64,000 bases of DNA, taken from NCBI GenBank assembly GCA_017163975.1, contig JAFFSR010000008.1:1621501-1685500 (forward strand). Direction: 5' to 3'. This document shows positions 30,779 through 42,120 of this stretch, one piece after another. Under the pieces are notes generated by a model. That model did not search any database, was not told where the DNA came from, and saw nothing but the letters and a program-made list of their open reading frames with translations. The first letter of the stretch is position 1, and the number at the start of each line of letters is the position of its first letter. This DNA comes from Anastatus disparis (Eukaryota; Arthropoda; Insecta; Hymenoptera; Eupelmidae). The position numbers and the translations under genes are program-made.

Positions 30779-31833
30779 AACGATGAATCTGTTATCAACT
30801 GCTCTATTTTTATTTTTACTTTCGTAAAAAATTTTTTTACCATCATCTCTCTGCATATAGATTGGATATCCAGATATTTTAAATGATGTTTTTTTATAAA
30901 AATCGTTTGAAAAATTTTTTGAACATTTATTTTTATTTACCTGCATACAAGGAGAACTCCTCTATTGTTTTCTGCATGGACCATGAACCATAAATTGTTT
31001 AACAATTTTAGATGATTGTTGATAAATATCTTCATTTAGAATTTCTGCACTTATAAGTTTATCAACTTTATCAGGAGTGTTGATTTCATCGTTTTCATCC
31101 AGAAATAATAACATACGCATGTGTGGGAGCTCTTGCTTTTGGAATTCAATAACTTAAGTGCAAACAACAGTTTTTCCTAATGCACTTTTTTAAATAATCA
31201 ATTCTATGAATTATTTTACTTCTTCTTAAAACACTTTAACTACAATGTTGGGCCTACCAATTGCATTTTTATAATATTCAAAATATTCAATAATTTTTTT
31301 CCAGATAGGATTATATGTAAGAGTTATAAATAAGTCTGGCTTAACTAAGGATTTACAAGTGTAATTAAGTCAATATAATTTTGCTTTAAAAATTGTGAAC
31401 TTTCCGTAAAATTTGATGATGAATCATACATTTTTCAAATTTTTATATTCTCAGTACCTTTTTTCTTGTGCAAATAATCCATTATACCGTTATAAAAATC
31501 GCTTCTCAAAATATTTTGATTTTTTTTATGAAATGTAAACTTGAGCTTTCAACTTTTACAAATGCATTAACTATTCCCTGTTGAGAAACTTTACCTAAAT
31601 TAGGATATCGATTAAATCCCTTTTTCACAAAAAATCTATAAATATAAAATTGTAGATTTGAAATATTGTTTTTAGTTAATTTACATCTCATATTGGGCAT
31701 CCATCCGTATCCTTTATTTAGTATAAATAAGTGGGTAAATCATAGGATCGACATGTTTACTAATTAATGTAATATTTACTGTTTTATTCTGTTTCGAAAA
31801 TATAACGATATCACGTTCTACTGGGGATAAACC
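30779..31833 (-). pseudogene. Helitron Rep (HUH endonuclease) fragment
   Basis: On the minus strand: SPVERDIVIFSKQNK near the right end; a block at 31700-31506 resembling the region before Rep; then FQKQELPHMRMLLFLDE (about 31145-31095). The last is the Helitron Rep signature in which the second histidine of the HUH motif has become R. After that come DKVDKLISAEI and MVHGPC, and YMQRDDGKK up to DNRFIV at the LINE border. Multiple stops and shifts are present. Rep would nick DNA for rolling-circle transposition; this copy is dead. Confidence 0.75.
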
Positions 31834-32249
31834 CAGTGTGGCTATCTCGTGCGGACAAGTCGGTCATGCGCAGTACACGCTTGCCGCTTATTCAGCGAGA
31901 CTTGCGCGCGCTGTTTGAAAGAGTTAAAAATAAATCAAAATTATACTGATTTATTTTAAACTTTTCAAAAAATTATTAAAATCAAAATTTCGATTAAAAC
32001 AAATTTAGGAATGAGAAAAAAAATTAGTTTAATATATTTTTTCAATTTTATATTTGATAAAATTAATAAATATTATTAAACATAATTTTTGTTCAAATTA
32101 TTAACATTTTAATCATAATAACTGTTTTTAAAGAATAATAAAATAATATTATTCAATTTTAAACGGCTAAAAATATTTTTTAAGTAATAAATAAAAATAA
32201 TGGTGGGGGCCGATAAACATATGCTACATCCTAAGCTATAGTTAGCGAT

Positions 32250-32325
32250 GCCTCAGTAGCTCAAGTGGCTAAGGCGTCGGGCGCGTAACCTTTTGGGTCG
32301 AAGGTTCGATTCCCAACCAAAGTCC
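32250..32325 (+). ncRNA. tRNA-like pol III unit, left arm
   Basis: Box A TAGCTCAAGTGG (32257-32268) and box B GGTTCGATTCC (32303-32313) match pol III consensus with tRNA spacing. A T7 run follows at once (32326), a pol III terminator. The acceptor and T stems do not pair well, so a working tRNA is unlikely. Confidence 0.6.
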
Positions 32326-33352
32326 TTTTTTTCATTTTTTTCATCATAAATGTATGTTTTACACACATTTTTTTTCTAAAACGGTAAAAATTACAGCTTT
32401 AAATTTTATAATAAGACCATAATTTTTTTAAACAAATAATAGATTTAATTATTATTTAAAACAATAGTAAGTATGCGCTTGAATAAATACATCAATTTAT
32501 AAAATAAAAAATATGTAAAAAATTCATAGTAAATTATTATGATTAGAACGCCAGAAAGCTTAAATTACCGAATGTCTTTTGGATAATAAAATTTATAAAA
32601 CATTACAAATTTAGTAATTAATTATATAAAAAAAATTAATTAATTAAATTTAATTTTAAATAAATTAAATTAATAATAATAATTAATAATTATTATATTT
32701 TTTGTTATAAATTTAGTTTATTTTTTTTATCAATCATACATTTTTTAATAAAAAAATTAAGAATCAATTAGAAAGATATTCTTAATTTTTTTAGAATCAA
32801 TTAGAAAGATATTCTTAATTTTTTTATTAAAAAATGTATGATTGATAAAAAAAATAAACTAAATTTATAACAAAAAATATAATAATTATTAATTATTATT
32901 ATTAATTTAATTTATTTAAAATTAAATTTAATTAACTAATCTTTTTTATATAATTAATTACTAAATTTGTAATGTTTTATAAATTTTATTATCCAAAAGA
33001 CATTTGGTAATTTAAGATTTCTGGCATTCTAATCATAATAATTTACTATGAATTTTTTACATATTTTTTATTTTATAAATTGATGTATTTATTCAAGCGC
33101 ATACTTACTATTGTTTTAAATTATAATTAAATCTATTTTTGGTTTAAAAAAATTATGGTCTTATTATAAAATTTACAGCTGTAATTTTTACCGTTTTAGA
33201 AAAAAAATGTGTGTAAAACATACATTTATGATGAAAAAAATGAAAAAAAGTATGTATTTTTATATATGCACACTTTAAAAATATTTATAAATATAAAAAA
33301 TTAATTAATACAATATTTAAAATGAGAATGTAAGATAAAAAAAAAAAAAAAA

Positions 33353-33428
33353 GGACTTTGGTTGGGAATCGAACCTTCGACCCAAAAGGTTACGCGCCCG
33401 ACGCCTCAGCCGCTTGAGCTACTGAGGC
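33353..33428 (-). ncRNA. tRNA-like pol III unit, right arm
   Basis: The inverted copy of the unit at 32250-32325 with one visible difference in box A (TAGCTCAAGCGG). On its own strand it is followed by a T16-type run, again a terminator. The two units are convergent within the palindrome. Confidence 0.6.
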
Positions 33429-33839
33429 ATCAATAACTATAGCTTAGGATGTAGCATATGTTTATCGGCCCCCACCATTATTTTTATTTATTACTTAAAA
33501 AATATTTTTAGCTGTTTAAAATTGAATAATATTATTTTATTATTCTTTAAAAACAGTTATTATGATTAAAATGTTAATAATTCGAACAAAAATTATGTTT
33601 AATAATATTTATTAATTTTATCAAATATAAAATTGAAAAAATATATTAAACTAATTTTTTTTCTCATTCCTAAATTTGTTTTAGTCGAAATTTTGATTTT
33701 AATAATTTTTTGAAAAGTTTAATATAAATCAGTATAATTTTGATTTATTTTTAACTCTTTCAAACGCGCAAGTCTCGGCGAATAAGCGGCAAGCGTGTAC
33801 TGCGCATGACCGACTTGTCCGCACGAGATAGCTACACTG

Positions 33840-34881
33840 GATAAACCATCTTTTTCTACAAATATTATGACAACTTCATTACGTGTAGCTTTATTGTATA
33901 TATTTTTGTCTAATTTTCCATTTTGTTTAATAGACAATACATTGCTAATTTTTCAAAATTTTCACCAAAACTTGCAAAAGCTAAAGATTTGTTGTATAAT
34001 CTAATTTTTTTACGAAAATAAATATTATTTTCTGAAAATCTTGTATCTAATTTTTTTAGTTCTTCTGGGTAAGTAGTATGATTTGGTAGTTGTATATTGC
34101 CTTTGTGACAGCAATTAATAAATTCCTTATTTTGTGTATATTCAAATGCAAAATGTTCAGCAATGCAATATTTAAATATTTCAGTCATTAAGCATAAATT
34201 GTTATCAATAATTAATTTTTCTTCAAATTCTATATTTGCTATTCTATTAACCATACTTGATTGATTTTTAAATATTAAAGTTTTTTCATTCATTTTTGAT
34301 ATGTAATTTTTTAATCTTTTCTCATAATTTTCAATATTCTTAATATTTGAATCATTATCCATATTAAAATATTGTTTACAATCATTGAATTTTAATCTTT
34401 TATTAAAACAATTGGTTTTTCTATATTATCAACATTTATCATCATATCTTGTCTTTTAAAATTTTTTTTCAACCATTTTTTCACTAATATATCAATATTT
34501 TTTCTTCAATAGCCATTGCTTTGATAAATTTTATTCTTATAATAGCTTTCTTTTTTACGTTCTGCTTTTTTCTCACGCATAATTTTTAATTCGTCCTAAT
34601 TCAGGTTTTGTATTTTTTTATCTTTCTGATTCCTTCTTTCTAATTTTCTTTCTTCCTCTTTGCATTCATCAATATTTTTACTTTTTTTATAAGTTTGTCT
34701 TTTACGTAATGTTTTTTCTGCATGTTTTGCTTTTAATTCGTCAATATTCTCATTTTTAATTTTTTCTTCCGAATTTTTCTCTGATTTTTTTTAAAATGTA
34801 TCAGTATTTTTATTTTTTTTATAAGCTTCTTTTTTACGAAATTTTCTTTTTTTACGTTCTGCTTTTAATTTTTTTATGTTC
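33840..34881 (-). pseudogene. Helitron N-terminal region fragment
   Basis: The best part is the 150-codon frame at 34362-33910: an acidic start, then CCHKGNIQLP (zinc-type C-C-H), then FRKKIRLYNKSLAFASFGEN, a hallmark of the segment ahead of the Rep domain in Helitrons. Towards 34880 the minus strand encodes a highly charged K/R/E region with several frame breaks (ERKKRKFRKKEAY), as in Helitron N-termini. At 33848 it runs into the hAT-like insertion; at 34881 into the TG...CA element. Confidence 0.75.
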
Positions 34882-35944
34882 TGTGACGTGGTATTTCCAC
34901 ACCACCATAATTTTTTTTTGTTTTTATCAATTGAAAACAATTGTCTTACTCAACAACTATTTTAAATAAATAACTCTCCAAACATAAAAGTTTTTATATT
35001 AAAAATCACTATACTCGTGACATCAGCCACGGCCACCGTGAGGAATCAACAGAGAAATAATTCTGTTGTTGTTTCTTGTTTTCAATGCTGAGCCTTGGAT
35101 GTACACAGCTGATCATATGGCCCGTTGCCAAGTATAGCCATGTGTGTTGAATTACCGGCTAACGACAGTGACTGAGAAACAACAATGCACACACACTCAT
35201 CGTTGCACTCACACAATCAGCAAATAGTGCGACCTATACCTGCTAGCAGAAGACGATCATACCACGCCTAGGAAGCAGCAGAGCGGTTTCAACGGCGTAA
35301 AATTAAGAAACATGTGCTCGCACGAATTAATCACTGTGACGCTAGCGTAGAGTAGTTAAAAGAAAGAAAGAGAGAGTAAAAGATAAAGACGTAAAAGGCG
35401 AAGTCGGTAAAGTAGGATATAGAAGCGCATAAGGTAAAAAGATAGTATTTTAATGAAAAAGAAACTTAATCATATTATAGAAGAGGAAAGATAATGATGC
35501 GTAACATAGTGTAGGCGTTGAGATAATTTAGAGGGCGCTCGCGTACTAAGTAGATTCGAACGCAAGGTTAAATCATTACTTTGTGAAAATGTTTTATTTT
35601 AATTTTACAAGTGGCGCTGATGTACTTTAAAGAATAATTTCCTTTTTAATCATAAAATTTTGTAATAGAAAATTAGATACATATGAGAAGTAGAATTTTT
35701 AATAATTGTATAAATAATTAGCAGAGGGCATAACACTCGGAATTAGAAAATACTATACTAGTATAGGAAGTAGAAAGCGAATTTGACTAAGCGAGTAGTG
35801 GAACTACACTAGTGGAAGTAGAATAAATTGACGAAAAGAAACTAATTTGATTAAAGAATCGCGAGGTAGAAAGTGATAGTTGATAGGAAATAATAAGAGT
35901 AATAAAGAGAGCAATAGTGAAGAAGAAGCAACCTCAGTGAAAAT

Positions 35945-36620
35945 TGTAAATGTATGGAAGTATACGAAAGTGTATCAAAGTGTATCAAAATGTATCCAAA
36001 TGCTGCATTTCGGACAAAACGTTGATACACTTTGATACACTTTTATACACTTTGGTACATTTTCAAAAAAAAGTTTACTGAAATCAATTCTTTATATCCG
36101 CTGATATTATATACTTTGATACAGTTTTGCATATTTTTATGCACTTTGACACATTTTTGCATACTTTGATACACTTTGATACACTTTTATACATTTTTAA
36201 ATATACGAAAAATATTATTTTTCTTTGATACACTTTTACATACTTTGATACACTTTTGCACATTTTAATACACTTTGATACATTTCCAAAAATATTTGCT
36301 ATATAATAGAGAAAACAATTCAAGATGTTACTCAGAAGTGTATCAAAGTGTACCGAGATGTAACAAAGTATATCATAATATATCAAAGCGTATCAAAGTG
36401 TGTTAAAGTGTATTACAATGTATCAAATGTATAACATGAAAAAAAATTAAGAAAATTGAACTTCAGCTCATTTTTTAAGACGTATATCAAAATGTATCAA
36501 AGTGTATCAAAGTGTATCAACGTCTGGTCCGAAATGCAACACTTGGATACACTTTGATACACTTTCGTATATTTCGATGCACCTTCATACACTTTCATAC
36601 GTTTTAATACACCAAATAAT
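35945..36620. repeat. palindromic decamer minisatellite (GTATCAAAGT)
   Basis: The left block has GTATCAAAGT-type decamers forward, the middle is dominated by TTTGATACAC, and the right block turns forward again before ending in TTTGATACAC. Flank words TGCATTTCGGAC (36003) and GTCCGAAATGCA are inverted to each other. The long minus frame at 36084-36386 is only this repeat translated. Confidence 0.75.
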
Positions 36621-37693
36621 TTCCACTCAGGAACTGATGCTCATCGTTCGCTTTCTTCTTCTTCGTGCCTGATTTTCGTTTTATCAGTTGCATAGTGCAG
36701 TCGCGTGATTATTCTTTTGATTATCATATCCTCATAAATAATTGTTAAATTTTGTTGTTAAAGTTAGATTTGTTTTTTTATTGTTATGTTGTTGTTTTTT
36801 AAGAATTTATTTTAAGTTTGTTTTCTCCCTTTTTTCGTCTCACGAAATTTTTGGAGTTGATTTTATTGCGGTGTGAGAAGGGATATTCCAGTTCATATCT
36901 CAACGAAAGATTGCCAAGCTTGAGAGCGGTCATTTTCTAGCGGAGAAATTAGTTTTCTTGTTGGACGGAAAGGAAAAGTAGGATTATGGATATTATAATG
37001 AAGATATATTCTTTCGTTATTTAAAAGTAAAATTTCTTTTTTATACAATTTTAAATTCTTTTGTGTGTGAATTATTTTACAACAGAAATAATTAGAAAAG
37101 AAAAAAATAGGATTTTCAATAAGTGAGATAATGCAAAATAATAATAATAATAATTCTTACGGTGAATTAAAATCTCTCTCTCATTATTGGAAAAAAAATT
37201 TTAATCAAGTTATACTGAAATCAATATTTATAGAATGAAAATAATGAAAAGAAAAGAAAATTAAAGAGAAAATTAACGAGATTCCACGGCAGGCTGTAAG
37301 TATAGCCACTTGGACATCTAACTTAAAAACTTTTTCGAAGAAATTCTTTTGCGTTTTTATGTTGAATATTGTGTAGAGGGTCTTACTATAGTAATATAAT
37401 GAATTCGTAAATTGTGATTATAGTAAAAAAAGAGAAATTTAACCAGTGAATTTTTTTTTATTTACTATCTAACCTAAAATCAAGTATTATAGAAGTAAAA
37501 ATTAGTGATTTAATTATTAGTGTTTTTCTATATAAATTAAAATTTGAAATCGGGTTTATTTACTTGATAAATTTTTCTTTCTTTGCTGCAGTTTACTATA
37601 GTGAAATTTAATCATCAAGAGTTTAATTAATATATTTTTAACTGTTTTTCTCAAACTAAATTTTTCTCTCTGCTGTTAAATTTATAAAGTTAA

Positions 37694-38232
37694 GAGGCGG
37701 TCGGGTCTATTTCTCCGCTATATATAGGGTGGCGCTGCGGTCAGGTGAGGGAAATCTATCAAATATTTTTTATACAGCTATTTACAATATTCTGAGATAA
37801 CAATATACTTTTAAAGTTGTCATTTCCTCTAGCCATATATATGTAAAGAATAATTATTAATATTTATCTTGTTTGAAAAGTCTAAAATATTGTTATAAAG
37901 CGAAAAATGCGGCGCGAGGTAGAGCCAACGTAAACACTAGCATGCATCATTCTTTAGTATTGCTCTCTCTGTCGCACTAAAGGAAGGTGCACGCATGTTT
38001 ACATCGGTCCTACGTTGCATCGCATTTTTCGCTTTATAACAATATTCTAGACTTTTCAAACAAGATAAGTATTAATAATTATTCTACATATATATGGCTA
38101 GAGAAAATGACAACATTAAAAGTATATTGTTGTCTCAGAATATTGTGAATAGCTGTATAAAAAATATTAGATTTCCTTCACCTGATCGCAGTGCCACCCT
38201 ATATGTAGCGGCGAAATGGACCCGACCGCCTC
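37694..38232. mobile_element. TTAA MITE, copy 2 (foldback)
   Basis: It runs from GAGGCGGTCGGGTC to GACCCGACCGCCTC with TTAA at 37690-37693 and 38233-38236. The arms of more than 200 bp are inverted and share the core GCATTTTTCGCTTTATAAC with copy 1. The centre (about 37920-38020) is GC-richer. It is inserted in the TG...CA element. Confidence 0.85.
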
Positions 38233-39007
38233 TTAATTGTTTTTTTTTTTTATAAAAATAAGAGTGAACTTGAAGTAATTTAAAGTTTAGAGGATTGCCT
38301 GAATCATATAGTTGTATTTTTGATAAAAAGGAAAAAGTTAGTAAGCTTAGATAGTGGTAAAAACCTCATAAGACCTATCTCCTATACACATAATTTATTG
38401 GAATGAGATTTGTAATGCCCAGAGTGACTTTAAGAAGGAAGACGACACTAGCGCCACCAACTGGATAGTTGCGTGATCTGATTTACGCACTGCTGTTTGA
38501 GCTCCTACCCTTACATAACCTAAAAACTCTAAGCACGTGTTGCTCGTCGCTGCTCAATTATAATTTTATTGAGTTAGAATTAATTTATTATTATTATTAT
38601 TATTAAAAATTTTACTAAAATGATTTTCTTTTCAATAATTAGCTTTACAATTAAATTTATAAATTATTAATTTATTAAACGAAATAATCTATAGTTATTT
38701 GAAAAATTTGCTGATAGAGAAACTATATACAATTTAATCTTAGATTCTTTCATGAATATATTTGACATTGATTCAGTTGATTTTATCCTGGTATATTTGA
38801 AAGTTTGCTCATTTAATTGTTGAATTGATATTATTCAGGCTGATAATTGAATTCTATATTAGATTTGAAGTATTTGATTCGCTTATTTTATTTTTATTAT
38901 TATTTTTGTAAGTTGGGGAATCTCAGGATTTGGGGGTTATAAGCAAATTTTTACTACGTGTTTAACTTTATATTTTTATAATTTCCCTGATAAAACCTAC
39001 CATGACA

Positions 39008-39370
39008 GTTCAAACTTTTCTTTTTTCATTGTTTTGTTGTTTTATTTTTATTTTTTTCCTATCTTATCATATTGTTCACATTTGTTTTTCCAACCAGCTT
39101 CTTTTTTACGTAATCTTTTTTTTTCATTTTCTAATTTGTTATTGCTCATCTCTTGTATTTTTTTAATGTTTTTTTTTCTTAATGGGTAACGCATTTTTAT
39201 TAACTTTGTATTTTTGTAAGACAATTTTCGGTTAAAGTGATTTATTTTTTTTTATTTTGTCAAGTACATGAGTTTTATTATTTTATACATTTGCAATATT
39301 TTTAAATTTTTCTAATGATTCTTTTTCATTTGGTAAATTACATAAATGAATATTTTCAAAATTTATAATG
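39008..39370 (-). pseudogene. Helitron N-terminal charged region, outer piece
   Basis: The minus strand reads MRYPLRKKNIKKIQEMSNN then KKRLRKKEAGWKNKCEQ, the same K/R/E-rich style as the piece at 34500-34880. Frame breaks and poor complexity limit certainty. It is separated from the rest only by the TG...CA element. Confidence 0.45.
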
Positions 39371-39379
39371 ACATCACCC

Positions 39380-40135
39380 AGTCGTCATCTAACCTTTCTG
39401 GAAGATTTCTGTAATCTTTCATTGGGAATATTACACCTTTTACCAATGTTACTGCAACGTAGCTGTCCCCTTTCCGTGATCTTGCTACAATCTTTCGATA
39501 TCCGCTTTTATAACAATGTTATCTTGCTGAAAGGTTTCTGTCACGATTCAGTTATATTACTGCAATATTCAGAAAGATAACTGAAAAATTACAGTAAGGT
39601 TACTGTGATTCTTCACCACCGTTCCAACAATTTTTCTGTGATATAAAAATGGCCGTTGCAATTATAGTGTAATATTAAAAAAAATTTACTGAAATATTTC
39701 AGTAATGTTTCTGCAATCCTGCTGACAAATTTCAGTAATCTCTCTATAATATTATTAAAACATTTCTGAAATCTATGTGTAATTTAGCTGAAATATTTTA
39801 GTGATGTTTTTATATGTATGACAAAATATCAACATTCTTGTAGAAACATTACTGAAATATTTTAGTTATATCAGAAAAAGCTAACCGAAATTTTTTAGCA
39901 ATGTTACTGAAACGTTTCTGCGACCTTTCTGTTATTTTGCTACAAGTTTTTGATGTCCACTTTTATAACAATGTTATCTTTCTGAAAGATTTCTCCATAA
40001 ACATTTTAAAATATTACAACAATATTTAGAACAATGACTGAAAGATGACCGTACGGTTGCTGTGATCATTCACCGCTGTTTTAGTAATCTTTTTGATATA
40101 TAACAGATTTTCATTGTAATTACAGATATTTTTTT
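39380..40135. repeat. degenerate repeat with a direct duplication of about 220 bp
   Basis: Words such as ACTGAAATATTTCAGTAATG, TTTCTGTAATCTTTC and CTTTTATAACAATGTTATC recur. A longer block at about 39440-39660 is repeated at about 39900-40120. There is no plausible gene; the 70-codon frame at 39368 is a by-product. Confidence 0.6.
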
Positions 40136-40238
40136 TCAGAAACCTATTTTAGAATCGATATGCACAATTTGTTGCCAATAAAGGACTCGCTTGAAACATG
40201 TCATCTGAAAAACACAGAAAAAATTTTTTGACCTAACC

Positions 40239-40302
40239 ATGGTTAGAACTCACCCACTCGAGGGCACGAAGCGGAAACCTTAACCCTTACGCTACTAACG
40301 CA
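40239..40302 (-). ncRNA. tRNA-like sequence, possible SINE head
   Basis: On the minus strand, TAGCGTAAGGG (40294-40284) resembles box A and GAGTTCTAACC (40251-40241) a weak box B at tRNA spacing, followed by a T run on that strand (40232-40221). It probably belongs to a decayed tRNA-derived SINE. Confidence 0.4.
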
Positions 40303-40834
40303 TGTTGAGTAGTATGATAATCTTATATATATATTGATTGTTATTTGAAATTTTTTGCATTTATTTTTTAAATGGAATAAATTTATCATTAGAAAAATAA
40401 TTTTAGCAATTTTTTAAGTTCAAAATATTTTTACATAAATGATTATAAACTTTATTAATCAATTTCTACTTTATCGACTCTATATAAAAAATAATAAAAT
40501 TTTGTAAGTGATTTCTTTCTATTATTTACAAACTTGATTTTTCATATATATTCAAACTTTTTTTTGATTATTTACGTATTTTATTATATTTATTAATTTA
40601 TTCACAAATAAATTTAAAAACTGTAAGTAGAAGAGGTACGTAAAATGCAGACTGTTGGAGTGGGAGGTGGTGGGGGAAAGTCACGTCTGGCGGGGTACGT
40701 GCGTTACACTTTTGGGAGTCTGGCGCGCTCCGGCTTATCAGCTATATCGCTCTTAACCAAAAAATCTTTTTTTTTGAAAAAGGAGAAGAATAAGAAAATT
40801 TAATATATAAATAAATTAATCATAAGTATAAAAA
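40303..40834. other. AT-rich spacer with a GC-rich patch at 40640-40750
   Basis: No ORF or repeat relationship was recognised. Confidence 0.4.
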
Positions 40835-41049
40835 AGCGAAATAAATTCATAATAATAATATTTTTAGTTTGAGATATAGGAGAAAATATCGTAGTTGCGC
40901 ATACTGTCTGTATAAAATGTATGAGTGAAATAAATTTATAATAATAATAATATTTTCAGAGTGAGATAGAAGATACATGGGAGAACGTTGTAGTTGCACA
41001 TGCTGTATGGACAAAATGTGTGAGCAAAATAAATTTATAATAGATATAT
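40835..41049. repeat. minisatellite of about 100 bp units, left part
   Basis: Two units contain TTTATAATAATAATA, GAGATA, TGGGAGAA and CACATGCTGTATG-type words. The array continues at 45091-45225, so the transposon at 41050-45090 landed inside it. Confidence 0.65.
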
Positions 41050-41770
41050 GGCTGATTCCATTCAGATTCATGTAGGCCGTCACGGATCGAATTTTTTTTT
41101 TTTTTTTTTCTAAGTAATAGAAATACCTTCTATTATGTATATAAAAATAAAATTTACCTTATAGAACGCTCAATTTTTTTTTTTTACCACAGCAATTTTA
41201 GTGTTGGATGTAAAGACGAAAACTCAAAAATTGAAAATGAACCTCTACTTTTAAATGACTATAGCTCCGTCAATTTTTAACCTTTTTGGGCGTTCTTTTA
41301 ACAAAAGTGTGCAGAATTTGGTCTCATTTTAAATGTAATCTTGATTTGTGAAATACAATTTGATCTTACTGAGTTATTTACGAAAAACCGAAAAAAGCGA
41401 TTTTTTTCAAACACGATTTTCTCAAAAACTATATATTTTTTTTTTTTAATTTTTATATGATTTTATATATAAAAAATACTTACTTTTAGGGTAGGTGAGA
41501 ATATGCGATTTTGCCTTATTTTTTTTAAACAGATTTTTAAACGCTTTTTTTATATTTTCGATTTTAAAACATTGATACCATGGCGCATCGTACTATTTTT
41601 CCAACTTTACGTGTTCTTACAACTATTTTTATGCTTTTATTTATTGATGTATTAAAAAAATCAACAATTATCTCTAAAATAAACCCCGGATCGAATATTT
41701 TGATCAATTAGAACAAAAGTTATGACGATTTAAAGTTTAAAAAAAATGCTGAAACTTTAAATAAATATGA
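41050..41770 (+). repeat. left TIR of the Sola-like transposon
   Basis: An inverted partner of 44390-45090. Shared landmarks are CCTTCTATTATGTAT, TGACTATAGCTCCGTCAATT, GGGCGTTCTTTTAACAAAAG and ATACCATGGCGCATCGTACT. The two copies differ by scattered substitutions and T-run lengths. Confidence 0.85.
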
Positions 41771-42120
41771 TATTCACATTAAGGAAACGCAATTTTCGTT
41801 AAGAATAAAATCTGAAGATATAAATTTTTTAATTTAAAAAAAAAGTTATTTTGATGAAAGTATACATAACCATTTATCCTCTTTTTATGGTACATTATTA
41901 TAATAAAATTTTTTTTTGTTAAAGAATATAATTTTTTTATCAGTTTGAATTTCGCGCCTAGAATTTGGATTTATTTTATAGGGAGTTGACGCATGTCACT
42001 ACTAGGTGTCGATGATTCGTTCTTTGCATTCTCATTAACGACTTGACGTGTTTAAAAATATAAGAAAAGGAAGATAAAAAATAAAGATGTTTAAGAAAAA
42101 TTATTTTTTTCGATCTGTCA

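Larger units (their letters stand above)
31834..33839. mobile_element. hAT-like 2 kb palindrome carrying two tRNA-like pol III units
   Basis: The ends are CAGTGTGGCTATCTCG and CGAGATAGCTACACTG, flanked by an exact 8 bp duplication GATAAACC (31826-31833 and 33840-33847). CAGTG ends with 8 bp duplications are typical of hAT transposons. The two arms of about 1 kb are near-perfect inverted copies meeting near 32790-32830; the right arm has about 100 extra bases. Each arm holds a tRNA-like unit pointing to the centre. There is no transposase. It is inserted in the Helitron Rep gene, whose frame (VEKDG then LSPVERD) closes when the insert is removed. Confidence 0.8.
34882..39007. mobile_element. 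TG...CA element, probable large solo LTR
   Basis: It starts TGTGACGTGGTATT and ends TACCATGACA, flanked by GTTC on both sides (34878-34881 and 39008-39011). A 4 bp duplication with TG...CA ends is typical of LTR retroelements. No internal repeat of the ends and no gag or pol was seen, so it would be a solo LTR. Without the 539 bp MITE inside, it is still about 3.6 kb, very long. It splits the Helitron N-terminal region. Confidence 0.5.
26157..39370 (-). mobile_element. degenerate Helitron, split by three nested insertions
   Basis: Four minus-strand pieces (39370-39008, 34881-33840, 31833-30779, 26400-26157) read in order as the N-terminal to Rep region of a Helitron Rep/helicase. The gaps are LINE copy 1, a hAT-like palindrome and a TG...CA element. 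At two junctions the reading frame closes exactly when the insert and one target duplication are ignored. No helicase domain is left in the window. Confidence 0.8.

Noticed and set aside
32250..33428. two genuine tRNA genes
   Set aside because: Boxes A and B are good, but the acceptor and T stems do not pair, and no anticodon arm with U33 could be drawn. Called tRNA-like only.
36084..36386. 100-codon minus frame rich in KCIK/VSK
   Set aside because: It is the translation of the GTATCAAAGT decamer array.
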